From JAWKXU01 sp020446465 (GTDB lineage Bacteria > Pseudomonadota > Alphaproteobacteria > Sphingomonadales > Sphingomonadaceae), in NCBI GenBank assembly GCA_041396845.1, contig JAWKXU010000003.1:558001-622000 (forward strand): a stretch of 64,000 nt of DNA, in the 5' to 3' direction. This document shows, piece by piece, positions 33,633-42,240 of the stretch. Position numbers and translations under genes: made by a program. The notes beneath the pieces are model-generated. The model made no database searches. It was given only the letters and a program-made list of their open reading frames with translations, and was not told where the DNA came from. Position 1 is the stretch's first letter. Each line of letters opens with the position of its first letter.

Positions 33633-33672
33633 AAAAAAAAACGGCGCGGAACCCAAATGAGACCCCGCGCCG
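33633..33672 (-). terminator. Intrinsic terminator of the moaA-moaD-moaE operon
   Basis: On the minus strand CGGCGCGG, a 15-base loop, CCGCGCCG, followed by nine T. It lies ~145 bases after the moaE stop. The remaining gap to moaE holds the palindrome TATCCTGTAGGATA at 33715-33728 and no gene. Confidence 0.78.
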
Positions 33673-33816
33673 AAAAGTAGAGATACGGTACGGGGAGAGA
33701 GTGTTCGTACGACGTATCCTGTAGGATAGCGATCGCGACGGCATGTCACAAACGCCATGCCAGTCTAATCGCAGGGCAAATCGTTCGATACATTGACCAA
33801 AATCAAATTATTATAA

Positions 33817-34260
33817 TTATTGCCAGCGCTGGATGTCTGCGTAGTCAGCCTCGCGCGGTTCGATCCAGTGCCAGCCATCGCTGCGCTTTTCGCGCTTCCA
33901 GAACCAAGCATCGCTTTTAAGGTGGTCCATGGTGAAATCGACAGCGGATATTGCATCGCGACGATGGCGCGACGCGGCTGCGACAAGAACGATTGGGTCG
34001 CCCGGATAAAGGAGGCCGCTGCGGTGAACGATCAGCAACCCCATCAGATCGAATCGGACAAGCGCCTCATCCGCCAACGCCTCCATCCCCGGCAAGGTCA
34101 GCGGCGCGTAGTGTGATAGCTCCAGCGCCTCGACCCCGCCTGTTGGTCGCACTTTCCCGACAAAACTCGCAACGCCGCCCGCATCGCCCTTGTCCGCAGC
34201 GAAGTGATCTATCGCGGCCGCTGGATCAAATGGCATATCTAGCAGGCGGACATCCTTCAT
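33817..34260 (-). CDS. moaE: Molybdopterin synthase catalytic subunit MoaE
   Basis: 147 residues from ATG 34260 (MKDVRLLDMPF). Motifs include GGVASFVGKVRP, VHRSGLLYPGD, AAASRHRRDAISAVDF and the catalytic region DHLKSDAWFWKRE, whose two lysines correspond to those that hold the MoaD thiocarboxylate and precursor Z. With MoaD it makes molybdopterin from cyclic pyranopterin monophosphate. Last gene of moaA-moaD-moaE, four bases after moaD. Molybdenum enzymes are not in the window. Confidence 0.95.
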   Translation of the reverse strand: MKDVRLLDMPFDPAAAIDHFAADKGDAGGVASFVGKVRPTGGVEALELSHYAPLTLPGMEALADEALVRFDLMGLLIVHRSGLLYPGDPIVLVAAASRHRRDAISAVDFTMDHLKSDAWFWKREKRSDGWHWIEPREADYADIQRWQ

Positions 34261-34264
34261 GGGA

Positions 34265-34510
34265 TCACCCCCCGCTGACAGGTGGAAAAAATGCAACCTC
34301 ACTCCCCGGCGCCGCAACCAGCGCAGTCTTGTCAGGCAGCACTTCCCCATTTAGCGCCACGCGCACTTTGTCGCCTTGCAGCGTCTGCGCGAGATCCGGG
34401 GCAAGCATGGCAAGCAACGATTCCCATTTGAGAGTTTCAGTTCCGTTGATGTCCATTGCGCCTGCCCCGGCAAGGTCGGCCAGCTTGCCGAGAAAAACCA
34501 GCCGCACCAT
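34265..34510 (-). CDS. moaD: Molybdopterin synthase sulfur carrier subunit MoaD
   Basis: 81 residues with a ubiquitin-like fold. It begins MVRLVFLGKLADLAG, has VALNGEVL and the conserved FFPPVSGG ending; the terminal Gly-Gly is adenylated and thiocarboxylated to donate sulfur. It lies six bases after moaA and four before moaE, so all three are co-translated or nearly so. Confidence 0.94.
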   Translation of the reverse strand: MVRLVFLGKLADLAGAGAMDINGTETLKWESLLAMLAPDLAQTLQGDKVRVALNGEVLPDKTALVAAPGSEVAFFPPVSGG

Positions 34511-34516
34511 GGACGA

Positions 34517-35527
34517 TCAGCCGCCGGTGACGGACATGTGACGCGGCTGCGCTGGTGCATCACCGCGCGAATCGATGCGGAAGTGATGCCGTTCAGGCTT
34601 GATCCGCATGGCAAGGTCGAGCGCTGCGGCAAGTTCCCCTTCAGGATCATCCGATCGCAAGGCCGCGCGCAAGTCGACTCGCTCCGCCCCACCAAGGCAG
34701 GCATAGAGTTGCCCGGTCGTCGTCACTCTGATCCTGTTGCAACCATCGCAGAAATTGCTGGTCAGCGGGGTAATGAACCCTATCCTGCCACCTGTTTCGG
34801 CCACATCCCAATAGCGCGACGGGCCGCCAGTGCGGTGACTGCTGGGCGTCAGCGTCCAGCGGCGGTCAAGCTCTGCGCGCACTTCGGTCAACGGCAGATA
34901 GTGATCGACCCGGTCCTGATCGACAGTGCCAAGCGGCATCACCTCAATCAGGCTGATATCAAAGCCCTGCCCATGCGCCCAGGCGACAAGGTCAGGCAAT
35001 TCCGGCTGGTTGATACCGCGCAAGGCGACAGCGTTGATCTTGACCGCAAGCCCTGCTTCGCGCGCGGCGGCGATCCCTTCCAGCACTTGTGGCAGGCGGT
35101 CACGCCGGGAAAGTTTCTGAAAGAGATCCCGGTCAAGCGTATCGAGCGAGATATTGACCCGCCGCACACCGGCCCTGCGTAATGCGTCAGCATGTTCGGC
35201 AAGCTGTGTGCCGTTGCTTGTTAGCGTCAGTTCATCCAGGCCGCCATCATCGCCAAGCTGGCGACCAAGCGCGTGGATCAGTTCGATCACATCGCGCCGC
35301 ACCAGCGGTTCACCGCCTGTGATCCTGATCTTGCGAATACCGCGCGCGATAAACCCCAGCGCAAGTTTGTGCAGTTCTTCCAGGCTGAGGACTTCCTTGC
35401 GCGGCAGGAATGTCATGCGTTCCGGCATACAATATGTGCAGCGCAAGTCGCATCGGTCCGTAACCGACAGACGCAGATAAGTGATGCGCCGATTGAACGC
35501 ATCGACAAGAGGTGCAGCAGTCTGCAT
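34517..35527 (-). CDS. moaA: GTP 3',8-cyclase MoaA
   Basis: 336 residues from ATG 35527 (MQTAAPLVDAFNRR); the open frame runs on upstream to 35740 over the neighbouring gene. Radical-SAM CxxxCxxC is at Cys26, Cys30 and Cys33 (CDLRCTYCMPERM). The C-terminal cluster-binding region NFCDGCNRIRVTTTGQLYACL, shortened here to its FCDGCNRIR core, and a final Gly-Gly are both present; the tail is needed for activity. It starts molybdenum-cofactor synthesis from GTP. First gene of the operon; moaB and moaC are not adjacent. Confidence 0.96.
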   Translation of the reverse strand: MQTAAPLVDAFNRRITYLRLSVTDRCDLRCTYCMPERMTFLPRKEVLSLEELHKLALGFIARGIRKIRITGGEPLVRRDVIELIHALGRQLGDDGGLDELTLTSNGTQLAEHADALRRAGVRRVNISLDTLDRDLFQKLSRRDRLPQVLEGIAAAREAGLAVKINAVALRGINQPELPDLVAWAHGQGFDISLIEVMPLGTVDQDRVDHYLPLTEVRAELDRRWTLTPSSHRTGGPSRYWDVAETGGRIGFITPLTSNFCDGCNRIRVTTTGQLYACLGGAERVDLRAALRSDDPEGELAAALDLAMRIKPERHHFRIDSRGDAPAQPRHMSVTGG

Positions 35528-35534
35528 TTTTCTA

Positions 35535-35870
35535 TTATGCCGCAAATTTGGACCGCTGGCTATCCACCGCGAGCAATTGCCCGGTAATGCCCGGCGCATT
35601 CTCCAGCCAGACGACGACCTGATCGAACGCCGGGCCTTGCGGTCCGGCAACCGCATTGATGCGAATGGGTGCATGGCCCCGCGCAAGGTCCGCCACGGCA
35701 GCGCGTCGCCACGCCTGATGGTCACGCGCCGCAGGATCAAAGCGCAAGGTCAGGCAGCCGCCCGCCTCCAATACGGCCTGCTCCACCTTGTCCGCCCATG
35801 CGGCATAATATGCCTTTGCCGCTTGCGTCGCGCTGGCAGGAAGATTTGCAATATGGAGCGTGGCGGCCAT
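35535..35870 (-). CDS. Conserved hypothetical protein between moaA and folB
   Basis: 111 residues from ATG 35870 (MAATLHIANLPA). An Ala-rich soluble protein with AAKAYYAAWADKVEQAVLE, LTLRFDPAARDHQAWRRAAV, RINAVAGPQGPAFDQVVVWLENAPGITGQLL, of which the last stretch reads as a beta-alpha segment. No motif I recognise. It starts 4 bases after the folB stop and ends 7 bases before the moaA start, so it is likely part of a folB-unknown-moaA transcript. Its linkage to pterin genes hints at a pterin-related role, but that is context only. Confidence 0.6.
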   Translation of the reverse strand: MAATLHIANLPASATQAAKAYYAAWADKVEQAVLEAGGCLTLRFDPAARDHQAWRRAAVADLARGHAPIRINAVAGPQGPAFDQVVVWLENAPGITGQLLAVDSQRSKFAA

Positions 35871-35874
35871 GCCG

Positions 35875-36246
35875 TCAGCGCCGCTCCCTATGGAGAGTAA
35901 TGCCGATCTTTTCATCGTTCTCGGCAATAGCCAGCTTGACGATCTTGACCGTCACAGCCTCGACACGCGAATCCTGCAAAAACAGTGTCTCACAGACGTG
36001 GTCCGCAACCGCCTCGATCAGTTTGAAATGGACGCCGGGAGGCAATGCCTCGCTCGCCGCGAATTTCAGGTCCATATAGTTCTTGCTGGCGGACAATGGC
36101 GTGTCGGGTGCGTAACGGTCAGCAACGGCCAATTGGACACGCACCGTAATACGCAGCGGCTGGGGCTTGCCTGTTTCTTCCGAATAGATGCCCGTCAGGA
36201 CATCGTGTTCAAAATCGGCAACTTCAAGAATAAGCGAATCGGCCAT
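35875..36246 (-). CDS. folB: Dihydroneopterin aldolase FolB
   Basis: 123 residues from ATG 36246 (MADSLILEVADF). It matches the tunnelling-fold family: FEHDVLTGIYSEE at the N-terminus, NYMDLKFAASEA near the middle, the IEAVADHVCETLF helix, and VKIVKLAIAENDEKIGI near the end. FolB splits dihydroneopterin to 6-hydroxymethyl-dihydropterin in folate synthesis. The GIY...E and K pair expected for catalysis can be seen. It follows the methyltransferase gene on the minus strand at 10 bases. Confidence 0.88.
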   Translation of the reverse strand: MADSLILEVADFEHDVLTGIYSEETGKPQPLRITVRVQLAVADRYAPDTPLSASKNYMDLKFAASEALPPGVHFKLIEAVADHVCETLFLQDSRVEAVTVKIVKLAIAENDEKIGITLHRERR

Positions 36247-36256
36247 GCGCGATGCG

Positions 36257-37147
36257 TTAGCGCGAATTCGTCCAGCGCGCGAATATTGCTGTTGGCAGAA
36301 GGCGCGCACCCTCGCCCTGCTCGCTCACCGCAAGATCGCCGAACTCTATCGTCCCAGGAAGATCGGCAAAGTGTTCGGCAAGGAGGCCAGCAATAGCCAA
36401 AGCCGACATGCGAACTGCATAGACCGTCAGGAACAGAAAACGGCTGTCGCTGTCGAGCAGTTGCCGGCAACTTGCAGTGAGGTCCGGCAGCCCTTCTTCC
36501 AGCCGCCAGGTTTCACCATTGGGGCCACGGCCAAACTTGGGCGGGTCCAGAATTATGCCGTCATAGCGTTTCTGCCGGCGAACTTCGCGCGCAGCGAACT
36601 TGGCTGCATCGTCAATCAGCCAGCGAACGGGGCGTTCGGCCATGCCGGAAAGGTCGGCATTGTCGCGCGCCTGCGCCACCGATTTCTTCGACGCATCGAC
36701 ATGCGTGACAGGGCCGAACCGGCTCAGTGCAAGCGTGCCGACGCCGGTATAACCGAACAGGTTGAGCGTCGCTGCATCACTTGCCCCTTGCAATTGATCG
36801 CCCATCCAGTCCCACACTGGCGCCATGTCCGGGAAAAATCCAAGATGTCGAAAGGGGGTGCATTGCGCGGTAAAGCGCACATCGCCCCATGCCAACGGCC
36901 AACCGTCCTGCGGCACAGCCCGCGCGAACTGCCAGCGCCCGCCACCGTCTTCATCGGAACCGGGGACGAACTCCCCATCTGCATCCCAGGCGGGCAGGCG
37001 CGGCCGCCACATTGCCTGCGGTTCCGGGCGGATAAAGCGATAATCGCCATACCGTTCCAGTTTCCGGCCATCACCACTGTCCAGCAGCGCATAATCCGCC
37101 CAGCCCTCACCCGTCAGCAAAAGGGGTTGTGTCGAAAGATCAGCCAC
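36257..37147 (-). CDS. Class I SAM-dependent methyltransferase, rRNA (RlmI-like) type
   Basis: 296 residues from GTG 37147, which overlaps the end of thrC by eight bases; the longer frame to 37366 is the shadow of thrC. The S-adenosylmethionine pocket is LNLFGYTGVGTLALS, followed by THVDASKKSVAQARDNADL and WLIDDAAKF, and IILDPPKFGRGPNGE with the DPPxFG signature of the RlmI/RlmK 23S rRNA cytosine methyltransferase group. The protein is shorter than RlmI (~396) and lacks its N-terminal PUA domain. The target is therefore uncertain. It belongs to the thrC-folB-moa gene run. Confidence 0.82.
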   Translation of the reverse strand: MADLSTQPLLLTGEGWADYALLDSGDGRKLERYGDYRFIRPEPQAMWRPRLPAWDADGEFVPGSDEDGGGRWQFARAVPQDGWPLAWGDVRFTAQCTPFRHLGFFPDMAPVWDWMGDQLQGASDAATLNLFGYTGVGTLALSRFGPVTHVDASKKSVAQARDNADLSGMAERPVRWLIDDAAKFAAREVRRQKRYDGIILDPPKFGRGPNGETWRLEEGLPDLTASCRQLLDSDSRFLFLTVYAVRMSALAIAGLLAEHFADLPGTIEFGDLAVSEQGEGARLLPTAIFARWTNSR

Positions 37148-38540
37148 GGGGGGTCGCGTGGGCGGCAACATACTCGGCCACGGCCTCATAAGTTCCGGCC
37201 ATCTCGACGTATTTTTCCTCGCGCTGGAACAGATCGCCCACGCGCACGGGCAAGGATGGTCGCGTGCCTGTCGCCCGCTCCACCGCGCCGCGGAACTTCG
37301 CCGGGTGCGCCGTGGCAAGCGTGATGACCGGAACCGCAGGGTCAATTTGCACGGTGCGCGCAGCATGAAGCCCGATGGCGGTGTGCGGGTCTATGATCTC
37401 ACCGCAGTTTTCGTGCGCCCAAAGCATGGCGGCTGCCATTTCGCCTTCGTCAGCCCGCGCGCTGGTGAAAAGCGCCGCTGCCCCTTCCCGCTGGGCATTG
37501 GTCAATTGCATGGCCTTCGTCGCTTCAAAGCCTTGCATCTGCGCAGCCATGGCAGAACCATCCCGACCGCCTGCGTCAAACAGCAATCGTTCAAAGTTGG
37601 AGGAGACCTGAATGTCCATCGACGGTGCTGCTGTAGGTGTGACCGTGCCTTGCGAATAATCGCCAGTGCTCAGCGCCCGGTGCAGGATATCATTGACGTT
37701 GGTGGCAACTATCAGCCGTTCCACCGGGAGCCCCATCTGTGCCGCCACATAACCGGCAAAGACATCACCGAAATTGCCCGTCGGCACGCTGAAGGCGACC
37801 TTGCGATGCGGCGCGCCCAGTTGCAGCGCGGCGGCAAAGTAATAGACGACTTGCGCCATCAACCGCGCCCAGTTGATCGAATTGACTGCACTGATCTGGA
37901 AGCGATCCGTCATCGCCCTGTCACCGAACATGCGCTTCACAATGGCCTGGGCATCGTCAAAACTGCCGTCAATCGCGATGTTATAGACGTTGGGAGCCTG
38001 CACCGTCGTCATCTGGCGGCGCTGGACATCGCTGACCCGGCCATGCGGGTGCAACATGAATATATCGACCCGATCCAACCCGGCCACGGCATCAATCGCA
38101 GCGGACCCGGTATCGCCAGAGGTTGCCCCGACGATTGTAAGGTGTTCGTCACGCTGCGAAAGAAATTCCGCAAACAGCAGGCCAAGCAACTGCAAGGCTA
38201 CGTCCTTGAACGCCAATGTCGGGCCATGAAACAGCTCCAGCAGCCACTGTTGTTCATCCAGTTGTTTCAGCGGGGTCACGGCCTTGTGCGCGAAGCGACC
38301 ATAGGCAGCCTCGCACAGTTCCAGCAGGCGCTGTGGTGCAAGGCTTTCCCCTACGAATGGCTGCATGACCTTGGCCGCCAGTTGTGCGTAAGGCAAACCG
38401 GCCATGGCGGCGATTTCTTCGCTCGTGAAACGAGTCCACTCACGCGGCAGGTAAAGCCCGCCATCACTGGCAAGGCCCGCCAACGTTACTTCTTCAAAAT
38501 TGAGCGTAGGCGCAGCGCCACGCGTGCTGACATAATCCAT
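37140..38540 (-). CDS. thrC: Threonine synthase ThrC
   Basis: 466 residues from ATG 38540, which has AGGA seven bases upstream; ATG 38555 (five residues longer) is the alternative. PLP fold II: GPTLAFKDVALQLLG holds the cofactor lysine, with the phosphate-binding GATSGDTGSAAIDA and SVPTGNFGDVFAGY. The enzyme converts O-phosphohomoserine to threonine in the cytosol. It sits between the SURF1 gene and the methyltransferase gene, the usual alphaproteobacterial arrangement. The stop overlaps the methyltransferase start. Size and motifs are standard. Confidence 0.96.
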   Translation of the reverse strand: MDYVSTRGAAPTLNFEEVTLAGLASDGGLYLPREWTRFTSEEIAAMAGLPYAQLAAKVMQPFVGESLAPQRLLELCEAAYGRFAHKAVTPLKQLDEQQWLLELFHGPTLAFKDVALQLLGLLFAEFLSQRDEHLTIVGATSGDTGSAAIDAVAGLDRVDIFMLHPHGRVSDVQRRQMTTVQAPNVYNIAIDGSFDDAQAIVKRMFGDRAMTDRFQISAVNSINWARLMAQVVYYFAAALQLGAPHRKVAFSVPTGNFGDVFAGYVAAQMGLPVERLIVATNVNDILHRALSTGDYSQGTVTPTAAPSMDIQVSSNFERLLFDAGGRDGSAMAAQMQGFEATKAMQLTNAQREGAAALFTSARADEGEMAAAMLWAHENCGEIIDPHTAIGLHAARTVQIDPAVPVITLATAHPAKFRGAVERATGTRPSLPVRVGDLFQREEKYVEMAGTYEAVAEYVAAHATPRG

Positions 38541-38611
38541 TGGTTTATCCTGCATGTGCGAGGCCGGTTAGCGATGCTGGCATTGTGTGGCAAGAAGATC
38601 GGTCAGGCCCG

Positions 38612-39190
38612 TCATTTTTGCACCCGAAGACGCCCCCGCAAAGCCAACACATAAATCACAAGCGCGGTAATCGCGAAAAAGAACCACTGCACGGCATAGG
38701 CCATGTGATTGTTCGGCAAATCACGCGGGTCCGGCTGCGCCAATTGCTGCAAACCGCCCAGTGCCGGCATGGCAACCACGCGCACGCCATCACCCGCCGG
38801 CCCCAGCCAGCCAATAACTTTGCCGCCGCCCCAATTGCCCTGTGCTGAAGGATCAACTGACCAGCCCATGGCCACTGCATATTCCCCGGCTGACGTATCG
38901 CACAGAGCGACTTGCGCCCAACCGGCCTGCCCATCACTGTTGCGACCCGCGATGGAAGAGCGGGAAATGATCTTGTCGCAGGAGAAGTCCACCTTGCGAT
39001 AAAGCCGTGCTTCTCGCTCATCGGGGTTTGCTGGCAGCGCGACGGTGTCCTGCTCTGACAAGGCGTTCTGATACCGGGCGATCAGGCCATCCTTCCAGTG
39101 CGCCCGCTGGATCTGCCACATGCCAAGTGCGACCATGATGGCAGCCGCTATCAGCACAATGACGGTCGCAACGACCGGTACACGCTTCAA
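38612..39190 (-). CDS. SURF1-family cytochrome oxidase assembly protein
   Basis: 192 residues, on the short side for SURF1. A membrane helix near the N-terminus (VVATVIVLIAAAIMVALGMWQI) leads into the SURF1 pattern WQIQRAHWKDGLI, then a periplasmic region and a second helix at the C-terminus (YAVQWFFFAITALVIYVL) with the conserved AYAVQWF. SURF1 helps insert haem a into subunit I. It overlaps the DUF983 gene by four bases. It lacks the usual insertion between the helices, but both membrane anchors are present. Confidence 0.85.
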   Translation of the reverse strand: MKRVPVVATVIVLIAAAIMVALGMWQIQRAHWKDGLIARYQNALSEQDTVALPANPDEREARLYRKVDFSCDKIISRSSIAGRNSDGQAGWAQVALCDTSAGEYAVAMGWSVDPSAQGNWGGGKVIGWLGPAGDGVRVVAMPALGGLQQLAQPDPRDLPNNHMAYAVQWFFFAITALVIYVLALRGRLRVQK

Positions 39191-39579
39191 TTCACGTCGT
39201 CCCGGCCCGCCTCACGCGCCCTGTTGCGATATTCAGACGCCAGAAGCGCTGCCTTGGACAGGCGCAAGCCGCCCACCACCAGCAGCGTCGTGAGTGGAAC
39301 CCACAACACGATATGCACCCAGAACGGCGGCTCGGCAGCCAATTGAACCCAGATCGCCAGAACAGCGATCAGGCCGCCAACGATCAACGTCAGAAATGCC
39401 GCAGGGCCATCGCCCACATTGAATGTCGCATAGTCCAGCCCGCAAGCCCGACACCGCGCAGCAAATCGGACCGGCCCTGCAAAGAGCGTCTTCGCCCCGC
39501 ATTTGGGGCAGAGACCAAAAAGGGCAACCTCGCCAAGCGAGGGCTGCCCCTTTTCGTTCGTGCGCGGATCACCACTCAT
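39187..39579 (-). CDS. DUF983 membrane protein of the oxidase operon
   Basis: 130 residues from ATG 39579. The N-terminus has zinc-ribbon-like CPKCGAKTLF and CRACGLDY, followed by two membrane segments (FLTLIVGGLIAVLAIWVQL and HIVLWVPLTTLLVVGGLRL). This DUF983 layout is regularly found between ctaE and SURF1 in alphaproteobacteria; a role in oxidase assembly is inferred from the context. The four-base overlap with SURF1 implies translational coupling. Confidence 0.82.
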   Translation of the reverse strand: MSGDPRTNEKGQPSLGEVALFGLCPKCGAKTLFAGPVRFAARCRACGLDYATFNVGDGPAAFLTLIVGGLIAVLAIWVQLAAEPPFWVHIVLWVPLTTLLVVGGLRLSKAALLASEYRNRAREAGRDDVN

Positions 39580-39583
39580 GGAT

Positions 39584-40405
39584 TTAGTGGATCGGTGCGC
39601 CCCAGCCACCCCAGATGTAAACGACGATGAACAGGAACAGCCATACGACGTCAACGAAGTGCCAATACCATGCAGCTGCTTCGAAACCGAAGTGCTGGCG
39701 CGGGGTGAAATGCCCCTTGTAAGTGCGGATAAGGCAAACGATCAGGAAAATGGTCCCTACCAGAACGTGGAAGCCGTGGAAGCCCGTCGCCATGTAGAAC
39801 GCGGAGCTATACGTGTTTCCGCCAAAGCCGAATGGCGCATGAGCATATTCGTATGCCTGAATGCTGGAAAACAGAATCCCCAGAAGGATCGTCAGCCACA
39901 GGCCCTTCTTCACCCCTTCACGATCGCCATGGATCAGACAGTGGTGCGCCCAGGTTACCGTCGTGCCGGAACACAGCAAAATCAACGTATTAAGCAGCGG
40001 CAGATCGAACGGGTCCATAACCGCTTCGATCGCCTTGGGCGGGAATTGTCCGCCGACCACATCCGCAAGCTGTGACGGGAATAGCGCGAAGTCGAACCAG
40101 CTCCAGAACCAGCCGACAAAGAACATCACTTCCGATGCGATAAACAGGATCATGCCGTAACGCAGATGCAACTGCACAACTGGCGTATGATCACCCGCCT
40201 GCGCTTCACGCACAATGTTGGAAAACCAGCTGAAAAACGTCGCGATCAGACCGGCAAGACCCAGACCGAGAACAAGATGACCGTAAGCCATCTCGTGCAT
40301 GTAAAGCACCATACCGCTGGTGAAGGTCAACGCCGACATCGAGCCGATAAACGGCCAGGGATCGGTCGGCAGAATGTGATAATCGTGGTTCTTGGTTCCA
40401 GCCAT
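39584..40405 (-). CDS. ctaE: Cytochrome c oxidase subunit III
   Basis: 273 residues from ATG 40405 (MAGTKNHDYHILPTDPWP). Seven membrane segments with family motifs PWPFIGSMSAL, WFSNIVREAQAGDHT, EVMFFVGWFWSWFDFALFP and TGFHGFHVLVGTIFL. Subunit III supports proton uptake and long-term stability of aa3 oxidase. The gene is between ctaG and DUF983, all on the minus strand. Length and motifs are standard. Confidence 0.96.
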   Translation of the reverse strand: MAGTKNHDYHILPTDPWPFIGSMSALTFTSGMVLYMHEMAYGHLVLGLGLAGLIATFFSWFSNIVREAQAGDHTPVVQLHLRYGMILFIASEVMFFVGWFWSWFDFALFPSQLADVVGGQFPPKAIEAVMDPFDLPLLNTLILLCSGTTVTWAHHCLIHGDREGVKKGLWLTILLGILFSSIQAYEYAHAPFGFGGNTYSSAFYMATGFHGFHVLVGTIFLIVCLIRTYKGHFTPRQHFGFEAAAWYWHFVDVVWLFLFIVVYIWGGWGAPIH

Positions 40406-40495
40406 GAATCTGCTTCCTGAGTAATAAGCCGCTTTGCGGCATTCAGCGCGCGACAAGCGCCCCCCATATCTATCCGTGTCGCAATGGTCCAGAGC

Positions 40496-41056
40496 TTATG
40501 ACGGTGAGTCTGCAGCCTTGTGGAAGGTGTAGCTCAACGTAATCTGTTCAACAGCCTTGGCGTTTTCGTCGTTCTCCAGTTCCGGGTCGACATAGAACAA
40601 GACCGGCATCCGGACTTCTTCGCCCGGTTGCAATGTCTGCTCCGTAAAGCAAAAGCACTGTATCTTGTTGAAATACCGTCCAGTTTGCTCCGGCTCGACA
40701 TTGAAACTGGCCGCCCCTGTCACCGGCTTGTCCGAATTGTTCTTCGCCACGAAAATAGCAAGGTCACGTTCCCCCAGACGCACGGTGTCGGTTGAATGCT
40801 CCGGCCGAAATTCCCACGGCAAGTCAGGGTCTTTGTTCGCATCAAAGCGAACCGAGATAACGCGGTGGCTTACCGCGACATTACTGGCTTCCTCAGCAGA
40901 GACTCGCTGAGTCGTGCCGTTAAAGCCCGTTACCTGGCAAAAAATGCGGTAGAGCGGGACCGATGCAAACCCCAGGGCCAGCATCCCGCCTGCCATCATC
41001 AGCGCAGACAACCCTGTTCGCAGGTTGGGGTTCATGCGGCGTGCAGTCCCCATCAT
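40496..41056 (-). CDS. ctaG: Cytochrome c oxidase assembly protein CtaG (Cox11)
   Basis: 186 residues. An N-terminal membrane anchor (LSALMMAGGMLALGFASVPLY) precedes the Cox11 sequence RIFCQVTGFNGTTQRV and a periplasmic immunoglobulin-like domain with the copper-binding CFCF motif (IQCFCFTEQTLQPGE). It delivers copper to the CuB site of subunit I. Start ATG 41056 overlaps the stop of the 45-codon gene upstream as ATGA, so the two are coupled. ATG 41035 is an alternative start. Confidence 0.95.
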   Translation of the reverse strand: MMGTARRMNPNLRTGLSALMMAGGMLALGFASVPLYRIFCQVTGFNGTTQRVSAEEASNVAVSHRVISVRFDANKDPDLPWEFRPEHSTDTVRLGERDLAIFVAKNNSDKPVTGAASFNVEPEQTGRYFNKIQCFCFTEQTLQPGEEVRMPVLFYVDPELENDENAKAVEQITLSYTFHKAADSPS

Positions 41057-41190
41057 CCGCCGTCCTTCATTCGCACGATACTGATCGCAAAAAACAGTAT
41101 CGCAAATCCTGCCAGCAAGAGGCCAAGCACGATGTTTCGGCTACGCTGGCGACGCTTGTATTCGTCGTCGGGTTCAAACTGACCAGTCAT
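41053..41190 (-). CDS. 45-residue single-span membrane protein of the oxidase operon (CoxF-like)
   Basis: Below the usual ORF cutoff. Residues 1-18 are polar and charged (MTGQFEPDDEYKRRQRSR), residues ~20-39 a hydrophobic span (IVLGLLLAGFAILFFAISIV), ending RMKDGG. The start overlaps the ctaB stop as ATGA and the stop overlaps the ctaG start as ATGA, so the gene is coupled on both sides. Positive charges before the span predict a cytoplasmic N-terminus. Small genes at this place in alphaproteobacterial cox operons are called CoxF-like; the function is not known to me. Confidence 0.8.
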   Translation of the reverse strand: MTGQFEPDDEYKRRQRSRNIVLGLLLAGFAILFFAISIVRMKDGG

Positions 41191-42107
41191 GACCAAACTC
41201 CCTGCCCCCAAATCAGGTGATCTGCAACCAGTGCTGCAAAAAGAACGAAGAGATAAAGAACGCTGAACGCAAAAAGACGTTTTTCAGGCTTCATCGGATC
41301 TGCCTCGCCCGCCCGTTCCCGGAATGCGACGGGTAGCGACAATATCAGGAACAGCAAGGAAAGCACCGTCGCCGCGACGCCATAAATCGGGCCAGCACCA
41401 CCCAGCCACCAGGGCGACGTCGCAAGAGGCAGCAAAATCACCGAATAGGCAAGGATTTGCCTTCGTGTCGAGCGTTCCCCGGCCACCACTGGCATCATCG
41501 GAATGCCGACTTTCGCATAATCGCTCTGCACAAAGAGCGCGAGCGCCCAGAAATGCGGCGGAGTCCAGAAAAAGATAATCGCAAAAAGCAATATCGGCAT
41601 CAGCGTGATATCGCCCGTTACCGCGACCCAGCCGATCATCGGTGGGAATGCGCCCGCCCCGCCGCCAATGACGATATTCTGCGGTGTGCGCGGTTTCAGC
41701 CAGACAGTATAGACGACAGCGTAATAGACGATGGAAATGGCCAGGATGCTGCCTGCCAGCCATCCGACCGCCAGCCCCATCACCAGGACCGACAAGACGG
41801 ATAATCCGACGCCAAAATCCCGCGCGCTATCACGGCGCATTCGCCCTGCCGGCAGCGGGCGGTCGGACGTGCGCCGCATTCCTGCGTCGATATCCGCCTC
41901 CCACCACTGGTTCAACGCGGCTGCACCGCCAGCGCCCAGCGCAATGCAAAGGATCGCCGTGAAGCCAAGGACCGGGTGAATCGTTCCCGGCGCTGCCAGC
42001 AGGCCACAAAGCCCGGTGAAGATCACAAGACTCATCACTCTGGGCTTGGTTAGCGCGTAAAAGTCACGCCAATCGGCAGGAAGCGTTCGAGACAGGGTTT
42101 CAGTCAT
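41187..42107 (-). CDS. ctaB: Protohaem IX farnesyltransferase (haem O synthase)
   Basis: 306 residues from ATG 42107 (MTETLSRTLPADWRDFYAL); a TTG at 42140 is an alternative. UbiA-superfamily polytopic protein with TKPRVMSLVIFTGLCGLL, the aspartate motif NQWWEADIDAGMRRTSDRP and later WTPPHFWALALF and SDYAKVGIPMMPVVAG. It farnesylates haem B to haem O, the precursor of haem A used by ctaD. It follows ctaD downstream of a stem-loop and is followed by the 45-codon membrane gene. Confidence 0.95.
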   Translation of the reverse strand: MTETLSRTLPADWRDFYALTKPRVMSLVIFTGLCGLLAAPGTIHPVLGFTAILCIALGAGGAAALNQWWEADIDAGMRRTSDRPLPAGRMRRDSARDFGVGLSVLSVLVMGLAVGWLAGSILAISIVYYAVVYTVWLKPRTPQNIVIGGGAGAFPPMIGWVAVTGDITLMPILLFAIIFFWTPPHFWALALFVQSDYAKVGIPMMPVVAGERSTRRQILAYSVILLPLATSPWWLGGAGPIYGVAATVLSLLFLILSLPVAFRERAGEADPMKPEKRLFAFSVLYLFVLFAALVADHLIWGQGVWS

Positions 42108-42205
42108 AATCGTCAGTGGCCCTACTGGAACCGCGTGCAAGCGCCCTTCAAGAAACGACGGGAGCTGACATCACGTCAACCCCCGCCATCATATCCCGTT
42201 ATCAG

Positions 42206-42230
42206 GGAAGCCCGCTTTGGGCGAGCTTCC
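42206..42230. terminator. Stem-loop between ctaD and ctaB
   Basis: GGAAGC and CGC pair with GCG and GCTTCC around a short loop with one mismatch. It lies 10 bases after the ctaD stop on the minus strand. No T-run, so it may be an attenuator or mRNA-stabilising stem that lowers expression of the assembly genes relative to the structural genes. Confidence 0.45.
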
Positions 42231-42240
42231 GGTTGATTGC

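Noticed and set aside
37158..38654. Long + strand frame of 498 codons
   Set aside because: Antisense to thrC with no recognisable motif.
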